From Dendrobium chrysotoxum (lineage: Eukaryota > Streptophyta > Magnoliopsida > Asparagales > Orchidaceae), in the NCBI GenBank assembly GCA_019925795.1, contig CM034306.1, forward strand, positions 53,128,758-53,192,757: DNA of 64,000 nucleotides. Reading direction: 5' to 3'. How positions within the stretch are numbered: the first letter of the stretch is position 1; every line of letters begins with the position of its first letter. Shown here one piece after another: positions 1 through 8,990 of this stretch. The position numbers and the translations under genes were made by a program. The notes below the pieces were generated by a model, which saw nothing but the letters and a program-made list of their open reading frames with translations, was not told the origin of the DNA and did no database searches.

Positions 1-470
1 TAGAGTTTAAGTAGATCTAAAGATTTAGAGTCTAGAAGAATCCCAAGATCTGGAATCTAGGAAATATCCTAGGGCTTAAGTAAATCATAGGGTCTGGATC
101 AGCTTAAAGGAATCCTAGGGTCTGGAATAGATCCTAGGGACTAATATCTAGAAAGATCCTAGAGTATAGAAGTCCTAGGGTCTGGGGTCTAGAATAACCC
201 TAAGATCTAGAAATTCTGGGATCTAGAGGAATCTTAGGATATAGAGTAGATTCTAAAGTTTGAAATCTAAGAGGATCCTAAGGTCTAGAATGGTCTTAAG
301 ATCTAAAATCTAGGAAAGATCCTAGGGTCTAGAATAGTCTAGAAACTAGATTAATCTGAGATCAGGATTGATTTGAATCTGGATTGATCTAGGATCAGAT
401 TAATCATAGGGTCAAGATTGATCTTAAGGATTGGAAAGATCCTAAGGTCTGGATTGGTCCCACTGGCCTC
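1..470. repeat. Degenerate minisatellite, unit about 20 bp
   Basis: The stretch is built from imperfect copies of a motif like GATCCTAGGGTCTAGAAT, with changing spacing and many substitutions. It starts at the window edge, so its full length is unknown, and fades out near 470. It does not match the 153-bp satellite further right or the copia LTRs. No coding potential is visible. It could be a local tandem expansion or the decayed interior of another transposon. Confidence 0.75.
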
Positions 471-1030
471 ATACAAAAATGAGGTCAACAGTTTACTCGA
501 TCTCCAGCTTTGGGAATGATGGAGGTCCTAAGAACGTGTTAGATAATTCTTGCATTTTGGTTCAAAGTATCAACTCTAGGATAGTGACTTGGTTTACTTA
601 TACCTCTCAGAACTTGATTAACTTCGTACCAATCATAGTTCGCTCTGGAAGTAAGAGTATGAGCCTGATACCTAGAGTTTTAAGATGAAGAATTGATCCA
701 AGCTCCTCCTTAGTTATTTCAGCTTTTTATTTGTGGACAAAAGAAGAGATTCTACTATGCTCCTAATTGATTCTCATATTTGCTAAGAAAACATGAAAGA
801 AGTCTTTGTTGTAGGCTTAAATAAGGGTGAGTAGGAAAGAAAATTGAGTCAAGTCGAACAGAGGCATTACTGCAAAATATATATTTTCTTACACTAGAAT
901 ATGAGAGGGGGTAAATTTAAATGCAACATATCTATAGTAGGCTTCTTCATTTTGGGCACTCAAAAAGTTGTCGTCTCAATCTTGCCTAGACGACAAACCC
1001 CTAGACTGTCATACTCTCTTTCCACTGCTT
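471..1030. other. Unassigned sequence with a weak coding relic
   Basis: No confident gene. Read on the minus strand, 479-688 gives a protein-like stretch containing the peptides NYDWYEVNQVLRG and RTSIIPKAGDRVN, interrupted by two stops. The second peptide vaguely recalls a segment of plant transposon-associated proteins, but this is recalled by eye only. The plus-strand frame over the same bases gives a 69-residue protein I do not recognise. The remainder is AT-rich with no recognisable feature except a small inverted repeat at 968-996. Confidence 0.25.
968..996. repeat. Perfect 9-bp inverted repeat
   Basis: TTGTCGTCT at 968-976 is matched by its exact reverse complement AGACGACAA at 988-996, with an 11-nt loop. 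It lies just left of the degenerate LTR-like region. It could be a chance hairpin or a relic of the same palindrome-rich U3 type seen in the copia LTRs. Confidence 0.5.
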
Positions 1031-1617
1031 GATATTTCTACTATATGCTCAAAAGAGTTAGAAATTGGAAGTGAAATGAATGAAAATTACCCTTCTTTAT
1101 AAAGAAAAATGATCAATCGTACTATACAAATAATTTTCATACGGGACAAAAATAATTTCATACAGGATGAACAAAAACGGTAAAAAATGAAATGGCTTTT
1201 CGTAAACTACCCTTCCAGAGGTGTCCTTTCGTACAGGCTTTTTGACTTCTTGATTGTACAGACGATCACGTGTTCATCCGGGATAATCAATAAATTAAAG
1301 ATCGTTCAGGCGACGGTTAGGTTCGTCCTTATCTGAATCGACATAAGGATTGTACAGACGAATGATGTATTTGTACGTATGATCATCAATAATAACTGAC
1401 ACTAATCGTGAACCCACCCCATTCGTACAGATGAAACTGTATATATTGTACAGTATGATTATGTCATCGTATAGTATGAACAGACTATGAAAATATAGTT
1501 TCGTTACTTCAACACCACAGATTTTCATACATGAGCTACAGAGTTTATGGCATTGAAACAACACTTTAAACAAGAAATATTTTTTATTTCATTTTTAAAA
1601 GACACAAATGATAACCA
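1031..1617 (-). mobile_element. Candidate degenerate 3' LTR of copia element 1
   Basis: This stretch lies where the 3' LTR of element 1 should be, directly beyond the end of its RNase H. It is rich in the CGTACAGG, CATCCGGGATAATCA and CATACAGGATGAAC type motifs that fill the U3 of the other LTRs. Near 1562-1617 the words CACTTTAAA and CACAAATGATAAC resemble the terminus of the element 1 5' LTR at 9855-9888. The rest does not align by eye, and the expected TGAAAG end is not found with confidence, so the left limit is a guess. It may be a diverged LTR of a related copy instead. Confidence 0.35.
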
Positions 1618-1705
1618 AAGACGCAACAAAATAGAAACAAATACACTCACACTTGACATAAACAAACTCACAATCATATACAAAACAAATTTGCAGAATT
1701 TTTAA

Positions 1706-3479
1706 TCATGCATTAAGATCAATCACACCTAGCCTTGTCCTTAATATGCTAAAAGTGTCAAAAGCTAGTAGTTTTGTGAAAATATTTGCAAGTTGATCTT
1801 TAGTAGTGACATGATGTACTTTAATTACCCCTTTCGCTATATAATCTCTTATAAAATGATGCCTTACATCAACATGCTAGGTTCTAGAGTGTTGAATAGG
1901 ATTCTTTGAGATGCATATGGCACTAGTGTTATCACAAAAGATTGGTATAGTACTAATAAAAAATCCCAAGTCAACCAATTATTATTTCAACCAAAGCACT
2001 TATGTCGCACAACTACCTAAGGCAATATATTCTGCTTCAGCTGTAGAAAGTACTGCTGAATTTTATTTCCTACTCGACCAAGACATTAAAGAATTTTTAA
2101 TGAATTGATAAGTCCTAGAAGTACTTTTTTGATCTAGTATCCAATAATTTCAAAAGAAGAGCTATTCTTAGGATACCAAATCCCTAAATTTTAAGTTCCC
2201 AAAAGATATCTCAATATTCTTTTCACTGCTATCAAATGTGATTCCATTGGATCTGATTGAAATCTAGCACATAAGCAAACACTAAACATAATATCTGATC
2301 GACTAGCTGTCAAGTAAAGTAATGATCTAATTATTCTTTTAAACTTTTTTTTATCAACAGATTTTCCCTTAGGGTTCTTATCTAACTATACTGAGGAACT
2401 CATGAGTATAGTAACTGGTTTAGCATTATCCATTTCATACTTTTTGAGGATATCCTTAAGATACTTAGAATGACTAAGAAAAGTTCCTTCTTCATTTTGT
2501 TTTATGCTAAAACTAAGGAAATAACTCAAGTTATCCATCAAACTCATCTCAAATTCACTACTCATTATTTTTAAAAATTCATCATAAAGATTTTTATTAG
2601 TTGATCCAAAAATGATGTCATCCACATATATTTGTATAATGAGTATTACTTTCTCTATTCTTTTCAAAAAGAGAGTGGTGTCCACACTTCCTTTAACAAA
2701 TGATCCTGTTAGTAGAAAAGTGCTTAACCTCTCATACCATACTCTAGGTGCCTGTTTTAGTCAATATAATGTCTTTTTCAATTTAAAAATATGATTAGTA
2801 AATTTAGAATTATCAAAACCTGGAGGTTGCTCCTATCATCCCATTCAAAAGGTACTCTTAACATCCATTTGATATAATTTAAATTCTTCAAAATAGGCAA
2901 AGGCTAATAAAACCTTAATTGCTTCAAGTTTAGCTACAGGGGTAAATGTCTCTTCAAAATCAATCCCTTCTATTTGATTATAACCCTTAGCTTCTAATCT
3001 AGCCTTATTTCTAATCACAACTCCTAAATCATTAATTTTATTTTTGAATACCCACCTTGTACCAACTACACTTTAATCCTTTGGCCTTTCAATTAACTCT
3101 CAAACATCATTTCTTTTAAATTGATTCAATTCTTCTTATATGGCCAAAATCTAAAATTCATCCAAAAGTGCTTGATCTATATTAATGGGTTCAATCATTG
3201 AAATGAAAGCTGAATGATTGACTTCTTTTCTCAAACCATGCCTAGTCCTAACTCCTTCACTTGGTTCTCCTAAAATCAACTCTTTAGGATGACTCTTGGG
3301 ATAATTCCATTCTCTAGGTAATTTATTTTCTTCTTGATTTTTAACCCTTTCATCCACTTTTACATTTTCAAGTCCTTGGGTTGCTTCATCAACTTCATCT
3401 TCATCCAACTTAGACCCTCCAGTATTATTAGATTCATCAAAAATAACATGAGTGGTCTCCTCAACTACCAATGTCCTTC
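1706..3479 (-). pseudogene. Copia element 1 pol: integrase tail, reverse transcriptase and RNase H
   Basis: From the 3479 end, an acidic linker (an open stretch with EPINIDQALLDEF at its end) leads into reverse transcriptase. Visible RT landmarks are GTRWVFKNK, the first catalytic Asp in YQMDVKS, and the active-site box YVDD followed by IIFGSTN near 2600-2630. RNase H follows with STAEAEYIALGSC and, at the end, the signature ANIFTKLL; the frame closes at a TGA at 1706-1708. Several stops interrupt it, including one right after the DEF of the linker and others around the first catalytic Asp. The YVDD box itself is intact. It would have copied the element's RNA; in this state it cannot give a full enzyme. 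Confidence 0.88.
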
Positions 3480-4436
3480 TATTAAAAACTCTATAGGATT
3501 TTCCAACACTTGAATTTCCTAGAAAAATTCCTTCATCAGATTTAAGATCAAATTTTCCTAAGAGAGTTTTTCATTATTGTGTATGAACACTTTACATCCA
3601 AAAATATGTAGGTGTAAGAGGTTAGGAATTCTACCTTTAAAAGGTTTATAGGGTGCCTTATTTAATTTTGATCTAATGTATACCCTATTCAATACATAGG
3701 ACGCTATACTAACTGCTTGAGCCTAAAAATATTTTGGAAGTGAATATTCTGCCAACATGGCTCTAACAGTGTCAATTAATGTTTTGTTCTTTCTCTCAAC
3801 TACTTCATTCTATTGAGGTGTCCTAGAAGCTGAGAAGTTATGTTCAATCCCATGAGATTTACAAAAAACATCAAAAAATTCATTTTCAAATTCTCCCCCA
3901 TGATCACTTTGGATAGTTACAATTTCAAAGCCAAATTTTCTCTGAATCCAAGTGGTAAAATCTCTAAACTCCTTAAATGATTCACTCTTATGATTTAAAA
4001 ATCTAATTCAGATGAATCTAGAATAATCATCTACAATTACATACCTAAATCTTTTTCCTCCTAAACTTAAGGTACTAACGAGTTCAAAGAGATCCATGTG
4101 AAGAATTTCTAAGGGCTTGCTAGTTCTAATTTCCTTAATTGAATTGAACGAGGATTTGACTTGTTTTCCTAGTTGACATGCATCAAATAAGTTATCTTTT
4201 GTAAAGTCTTGTTTGGGTATACCTCTAACTAACTCATTTTGAGTGATTTTCCTATGATTTCTCATGCTAAAATGACAAAGTCTTCTATGCCATAATCATG
4301 ACTCATCAGATACAGTTTTCAAATAAAAAGCAGTGGAAGTTTTTATAAAATTTAAATCTAGCATGTAAATATTATTTACTCTATCACCATTCAACACAAC
4401 AGTTTCATTTTGACTAATGATACAGCTAGTAGGCAA
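3480..4436 (-). pseudogene. Copia element 1 pol: GAG-pre-integrase and integrase
   Basis: The region begins with the pre-integrase motif, seen as LWHRRLCH and DACQLGKQ. The DDE core follows: first Asp in LHMDLF near 4080-4100, second Asp in QSDHGGEF near 3895-3925, and the Glu in the VVERKN box near 3800. A TAG replaces a Gln codon just before that box, and further stops precede DES-LWHRR and follow SLPKYF. The family enzyme inserts the cDNA into chromosomes. All three catalytic acids are still readable, but the frame is broken, so the protein is dead. It is followed downstream by the acidic linker to RT. Confidence 0.87.
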
Positions 4437-4690
4437 AAATTTAATATGATAACCTTTATTGCACAGTTAACTAATGCTCAACAGATTGTGTTTTAACCCT
4501 TCTACTAACAAAATATTTTCAATCACAAAGTTTTTTGAATTTCCAATCATACATGTACCTACCACTTTCTTGGTGGTATTATCTTCAAGTGTAACCTTGC
4601 CTCCATTCTTGGCTTCCAGCGATATGAATTGATTTTCATCTCCAGTCACACGCTTTGAGCAGATGCTGTCCAGTTACCAAATGCTCTTAC
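4437..4690 (-). pseudogene. Copia element 1 pol: aspartic protease, active site lost
   Basis: The protease is recognised by the peptides VTGDENQFISLEAKNGGKVT and ENILLVEGLKHNLLSIS, typical of copia retropepsins. The active-site triplet Asp-Ser-Gly reads Asp-Ser-Ile here, and the Tyr codon two positions before the Asp is a stop. In the family this enzyme cleaves the Gag-Pol polyprotein. Its frame continues the Gag frame region, as is usual for Sireviruses. The loss of the active-site glycine and the stop show it is non-functional. Confidence 0.85.
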
Positions 4691-4699
4691 AAGGTCTTG

Positions 4700-6453
4700 T
4701 GTGAGAGCATTCCTACAAAATTAGCAAACATTAGACTTGGGAACCCAAATAAGTTTGGGTTCACCTCTTGACAATTTTAAAACAGATGCATGTGTAATAT
4801 GCTATGTTTTATGCATCTTAGGTTTCCACACAAAATATGTCCTACGATGAGTAGTACAAGTGTGAGAAATATGTCCAATCATACCACAAGAAAAGCACTT
4901 CACTCTAGGAAAAGGATTTATCAATCTATATGTCTTGAAAGATTTTCTCTTTGATTTTGTATTATTTGACTTGTGATAAATTTTGTGAAAATCTTCATGT
5001 TTAGGTGGATTCCTATTTTAGTCAAATGTTTTTAACTTAACCTCAAGATAAGCATTAGTACTTTCCAAAATCAAATTTTTAATATTCAAGTTATGCTCTT
5101 TACTATCCGATTCATCCATAAAAGTTTTGAAATCATTTTCAAGTTTAGTGTGTGATGATTTTAAAAGTTCATACTGTTTATTCAAATCATCAAATTCATC
5201 CATTAAAGTCATGTGATTGCTGTCAATTAATGCATGGTCTTTCCTAAGGATTTTAAATTCATTTTGCAGCTCTAAATGATCCAAATTTAACTTAGCATGA
5301 GATTTCTTTAGTTTCCTATATGCAGAATGAAAGCGTTTAATAACTTCAAACATTTCATCATAACTCAAGTCACATACCTCCTCTTGATCCGAATGATTAA
5401 GATTGTCAGCCATCAAGCATAAATTTATGACTTCCTCTTCAGGTGCTGTTTTTAAGAAATCTGAAGCTGAGTCCGCCCAAAATGCTCGTTGAAGTCTCTT
5501 CTTTCCCCTTCTATCCTTAGGTTTCTCCTCAGCTTTCTCCTTGCTAGGAATGGCTTTAAGATTAGGGCAATCAGTCTTGATATATCCAGGCTTCCGCATT
5601 CATAGCAAATAACATCATTAGAAGCCTTAACATTTTTATGGAATATACCTTTGTTCCACTGTTGGCGTCTTCTCTGCTTCCTCTTTAGGAAACTTCTAAA
5701 TTACCTTGTCATCAAGGCAATGACTTCCTCATCCTTCGGTAGTGACTGATCAATATCTGAATGATCCACCTTCAAAGCTATGTTCTTCTCCTTCCGCTTG
5801 TCACCTACATCAATCTGTCTTTGAGTCACAGATTGCTCGTAAGAAATTAGTGATCCAAGAAGATTGTCAATAGAATAGATATTTAAATCTTTTGATTCAG
5901 TTATGGCAATTATCTTTGTATCATAAATAGTAGGTAAGCAACGAAGTATTTTATTTATTTTTTTTGCATTCGTTAATTCCCTACCTAAGGCATGCAATGA
6001 AGTGGCTATATGCTTAAATCATGTATACATGTCTGAGATTGATTCATAATCATGCAAAAGAATATTTAATCTAGTTTGCTTAACTTTATTTGTACCTTCA
6101 TACATAATACAATGTGTATCCCATATTTTCTTTTCGTATTTACAAGTAGAAATATGCATATAGTCTTCAGATTTAAGAGCAAAGAAAAAGCTATTCAAGC
6201 ATTTTGCATTTAGTTGTGCTAATTCCCTTTCTTCTAAAGTCCAGTCAGTAAATGGTGTTTTAACTCTAATACCATCTATAAGTCTAGTAGGTATAGTATA
6301 ACCACCTTAAACTAACATCCACATGCGATAGTCAAGAGATTTCAGAAAAGTAGACATGCGAGTTTTTCAGAAATCAAATGAAATATTGTTAAACAAAGGT
6401 GGCCTAGCGATCAAGTAACCTTCTAAAGTGTTCTAATTTCTAAAATTAGCCAT
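4700..6453 (-). pseudogene. Copia element 1 gag with coiled coil and two zinc knuckles
   Basis: The start is taken as the ATG at 6453-6451, 48 bases past the primer site, because the copia Gag N-terminus reads directly from it (MANFRN, then LEGYLIARPPLF). A UBN2-type capsid domain follows, including MHALGRELTNAKKINKILRCLP at about 5990-5930. The first zinc knuckle near 5600 is broken by a one-base deletion after its second Cys, and its His is Tyr. A long acidic coiled-coil stretch covers 5570-5020. A second, perfect CX2CX4HX4C knuckle (CFSCGMIGHISHTC) lies at 4897-4856. A TGA sits in place of a conserved Trp at 6369-6367. Gag would form the virus-like particle. Confidence 0.85.
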
Positions 6454-6500
6454 GATCAAATTTCAAAAAGTAATTTAAACAATAATTTTGAAATAGTCTT

Positions 6501-6508
6501 TGATACCA
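6501..6508 (-). promoter_or_regulatory. Primer-binding site of element 1, partly decayed
   Basis: The minus strand reads TGGTATCA followed by AAGACT, two bases inside the LTR end. The first eight bases match the complement of the 3' end of plant initiator tRNA-Met; the next bases have drifted compared with the perfect 13-nt site of element 2. Confidence 0.8.
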
Positions 6509-6768
6509 CTTGAAAGTGTGAATAGGTTGTTATACCTATTGATTATGTCCCTAGGCTATCCAAGAGTGGGGATAAATTGGTACTTTAAATATTCTCTTAG
6601 AATTTTGCAAGATTTTTAATTAAAAACTTTAATAAAATCGTACTGTATGATAGACTTTATACTGTATGAATAGTTATGAATTTTATACTTTTTCAACCTC
6701 AAAAAAATAAAGTGCAGTAAAAATAACAATGTGAAAAATTAAAAAAAGGGAGAAACAAAGAACACTAG

Positions 6769-6775
6769 ATTTATA
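6769..6775 (-). promoter_or_regulatory. TATA-like box of the element 1 LTR
   Basis: The minus strand reads TATAAAT directly after ACCGAACCAC. The same position in the two other LTRs reads TATAAAAT with the same upstream flank. It lies about 260 bp before the inner LTR end, which would make a U3 of about 1.4 kb and a short R-U5. Confidence 0.6.
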
Positions 6776-7535
6776 GTGGTTCGGTCAAACACGACCTACA
6801 TCCACTCCCTAGAGACTCCTTCTCTAGGTATTGCACTATACCAAAGTGACTCTCCTTTATCCCCCACAGTAAGATGGAGAAGCCCTTATAAAACTCTCTT
6901 CCACTAAACCCCAGTGCGGCAGAGAATTGTCATCATTTTTCACCCTCTTAGTGAAGGCAGAGAACCCACTCATCCTTTCACACCCTTCAAGTGTCGGTAG
7001 AGAACCAAGCATCCTTTCACATCCTCCAGCTGTCGACAGAGAACTAAGTGTCCTTTTTCACCCTCCAGATGAAGGCATAGAACCGAACCTCCTAAAAAAT
7101 CTTCTCTCAAGAGTTTCTAAAGAGATAGGAAAGAGACTTGAAGTACAAACAATGAGATCCTCACACTTGGATAACATTATGAATCCCCTCAAAATTTTCT
7201 CTCCAAGAATCTCACAACACTCACTCCCAAACACTCTCCCTATACTCTCTTCCTTCCACTCTCAAGAAGAAATTCATAGAAGAATACTTTACAAGTTAGT
7301 TTTTAGGACCCTTAAGTACTAAGGATAAGAAAAACCATCCAAAAACTAAAAATTTCAAGTTTTACGCAATCTGATTGTCCCGTACGATCGCATATCATCT
7401 ATATAAAAAGTTCAAAAATATGAAATGTTCATCCCGCATGATCCAGTATGAACCTGAAATAGAGCCGTTCGTACAACACAACCTAATGTATGAAGTATAT
7501 TTCATACTATATGAATAATTTAGAAAATTAAACGA

Positions 7536-7540
7536 TTCAT
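7536..7540. repeat. Target-site duplication TTCAT of the solo LTR
   Basis: TTCAT precedes the solo LTR at 7536-7540 and is repeated directly after it at 9265-9269. Five bases is the usual target duplication length for Ty1-copia integrase. An exact duplication shows this LTR inserted as part of a complete element that later lost its interior by LTR-LTR recombination. Confidence 0.88.
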
Positions 7541-7767
7541 TGAAAGTTCGATAGGGATGTTAAGCCCTGATGAACTAGTCCCGAGGCTAACCAAGAGGGG
7601 GGTGAATTGGTTATTTAAAAATTCGAGAGCAACAGTAAAAAATCTTTTTGATAATTTACAGTGGAAAGAAGTAAAACACACAAATAAAAAGATCAAATAC
7701 AGATTTCACCCAAGCAGTTAATCACAGAAAACTAAAGTGCAGAAAGTAATCAGAAAGAACACACCAG

Positions 7768-7775
7768 ATTTTATA
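7768..7775 (-). promoter_or_regulatory. TATA box of the solo LTR
   Basis: The minus strand reads TATAAAAT after TTGACCGAACCAC. The block is the same in the element 2 LTR. It lies about 235 bp before the inner end of the LTR, a plausible spacing for transcription start in R. It could in principle still drive transcription into the neighbouring DNA; that is inference. Confidence 0.65.
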
Positions 7776-8172
7776 GTGGTTCGGTCAACATGACCTACAT
7801 CCACTCCTCGGAGCCGCCCCTCCAGGTATTGCACTAAACCAAAGTTACTCTCCTTCTTCTCCCACAGTAAGGCGGAGAAGCCTGTATAAAAGCTCCTTTC
7901 CACCGACATGGTGAGGCAGAGAATCTAACCTCCTTTCGCTTCCTCCTGAAGCAGGCAGAGAACCTCGGACTCCTTTCGCTTCTTCCTGAAGCAGGCAGAG
8001 AACCTGAACTCATTTCGCTTCCTCCTGAAGTGGGCAGAGAACCCGGATCTTCTTACCGATGATCCTCCCAAGAGACACCGATAAGACTAGAGAAGACAAG
8101 AGGAGAAGATGATTCTAATCCTTGCTTGGAGAAACCTTTGTGAATCCCTCACAAACTCCCCCTCACAAGATC

Positions 8173-8206
8173 CTCTCTCTCTCTCCCAAACTCTCTCTCT
8201 CTCTCT
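8173..8206. repeat. CT/GA microsatellite in the solo LTR U3
   Basis: Two runs of CT repeats are separated by CCCAAA. On the element's own strand they are GA repeats about 400 bp upstream of the TATA box. The same tract is at 13411-13447 in the element 2 LTR, so it is a family trait. Confidence 0.8.
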
Positions 8207-8315
8207 AGGATTTCTCTGGAAAGGAAAGTGGCAAAATATTTTTTTTTTCTTGGAAGAAAAATATCTTTTAAAGGAGGGCTCTAAAATTGCCCTAAATCTC
8301 AACTGGTAGGCAAGA

Positions 8316-8990
8316 ATCATCCAGGACAATCGAAAGATCATCTTGTATGATCAATTCAAAATCAGCTATTTCAGTCTGGATGATCTGGCTCTTTTGGATG
8401 ATCAATAAAAAAAGTTAATCAGATCATCTCGTACGATTCTGCGATCGTCCGGGATGATTAGTGTAAATCAAGGAATTTCGTCCAGAAGACCGCTCTTGTC
8501 ATCCAGAGGAACTTGTGCTAGATGATCCAAAAATGACTTGATCGTCCAGGATGATACTGATATCATCCTGTATGATTAAAATAAAAAGTACCAAAATCAT
8601 CCTGAGTATCGCTCTGGACGTACAGCTGAAAAGCACTAGACGATCAGGATCGTCCTGGATGATCTTGCGATCATCCCAGACGATATGATCATATCAATTA
8701 AATATTAATTACTTTCCTTAATTACCAGACTAATTTAGGCATGATTGTACTGGATCGTCTAGGATGATACATGTATCATCCAGGACGATCAGATCAAATC
8801 TCTAAAATTAAAACTTGCCTAATTCGATCTAGCGACTGAGAATTTCTGATTTGAGCCTATCGTCCCATACGATGTATGGATCATCCAGGATGATCTGCTT
8901 AATTCGACACACTTAACTTGGTCGTCCTAATTAGGGTTTCTATTTTCACTAGATCGTCCTGTATGATGTGAATATCATCCAGGATGATCT
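8316..8990. repeat. Cluster of near-palindromic 15-nt motifs in the solo LTR U3
   Basis: Many copies of a motif close to ATCATCCAGGATGAT or GATCGTCCNNNNGAT occur here. ATCATCC and GGATGAT are reverse complements around one central base. Copies often come in pairs about 8 nt apart, such as around 8541-8577, 8648-8686, 8752-8791 and 8952-8990. No such density exists in the coding parts of the elements. Confidence 0.8.

Noticed and set aside
1295..1573. 92-residue minus-strand frame
   Set aside because: It falls in the LTR-like region and shows no known motif.
1911..2108. Plus-strand 65-residue frame
   Set aside because: It is the antisense shadow of the copia RNase H region.
6927..7322. 131-residue open frame in the element 1 LTR
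   Set aside because: It lies inside the LTR, on the opposite strand to the element's transcription, and contains only copies of a short LTR repeat.
8087..8341. Overlapping frames on both strands in the solo LTR
   Set aside because: They are produced by the CT/GA microsatellite and not shared in frame with the other LTRs.
8316..8990. Short repeated motif with spacers, CRISPR-like at first sight
   Set aside because: Spacing is irregular, motifs are imperfect palindromes inside a clear plant LTR, and the genome is eukaryotic.
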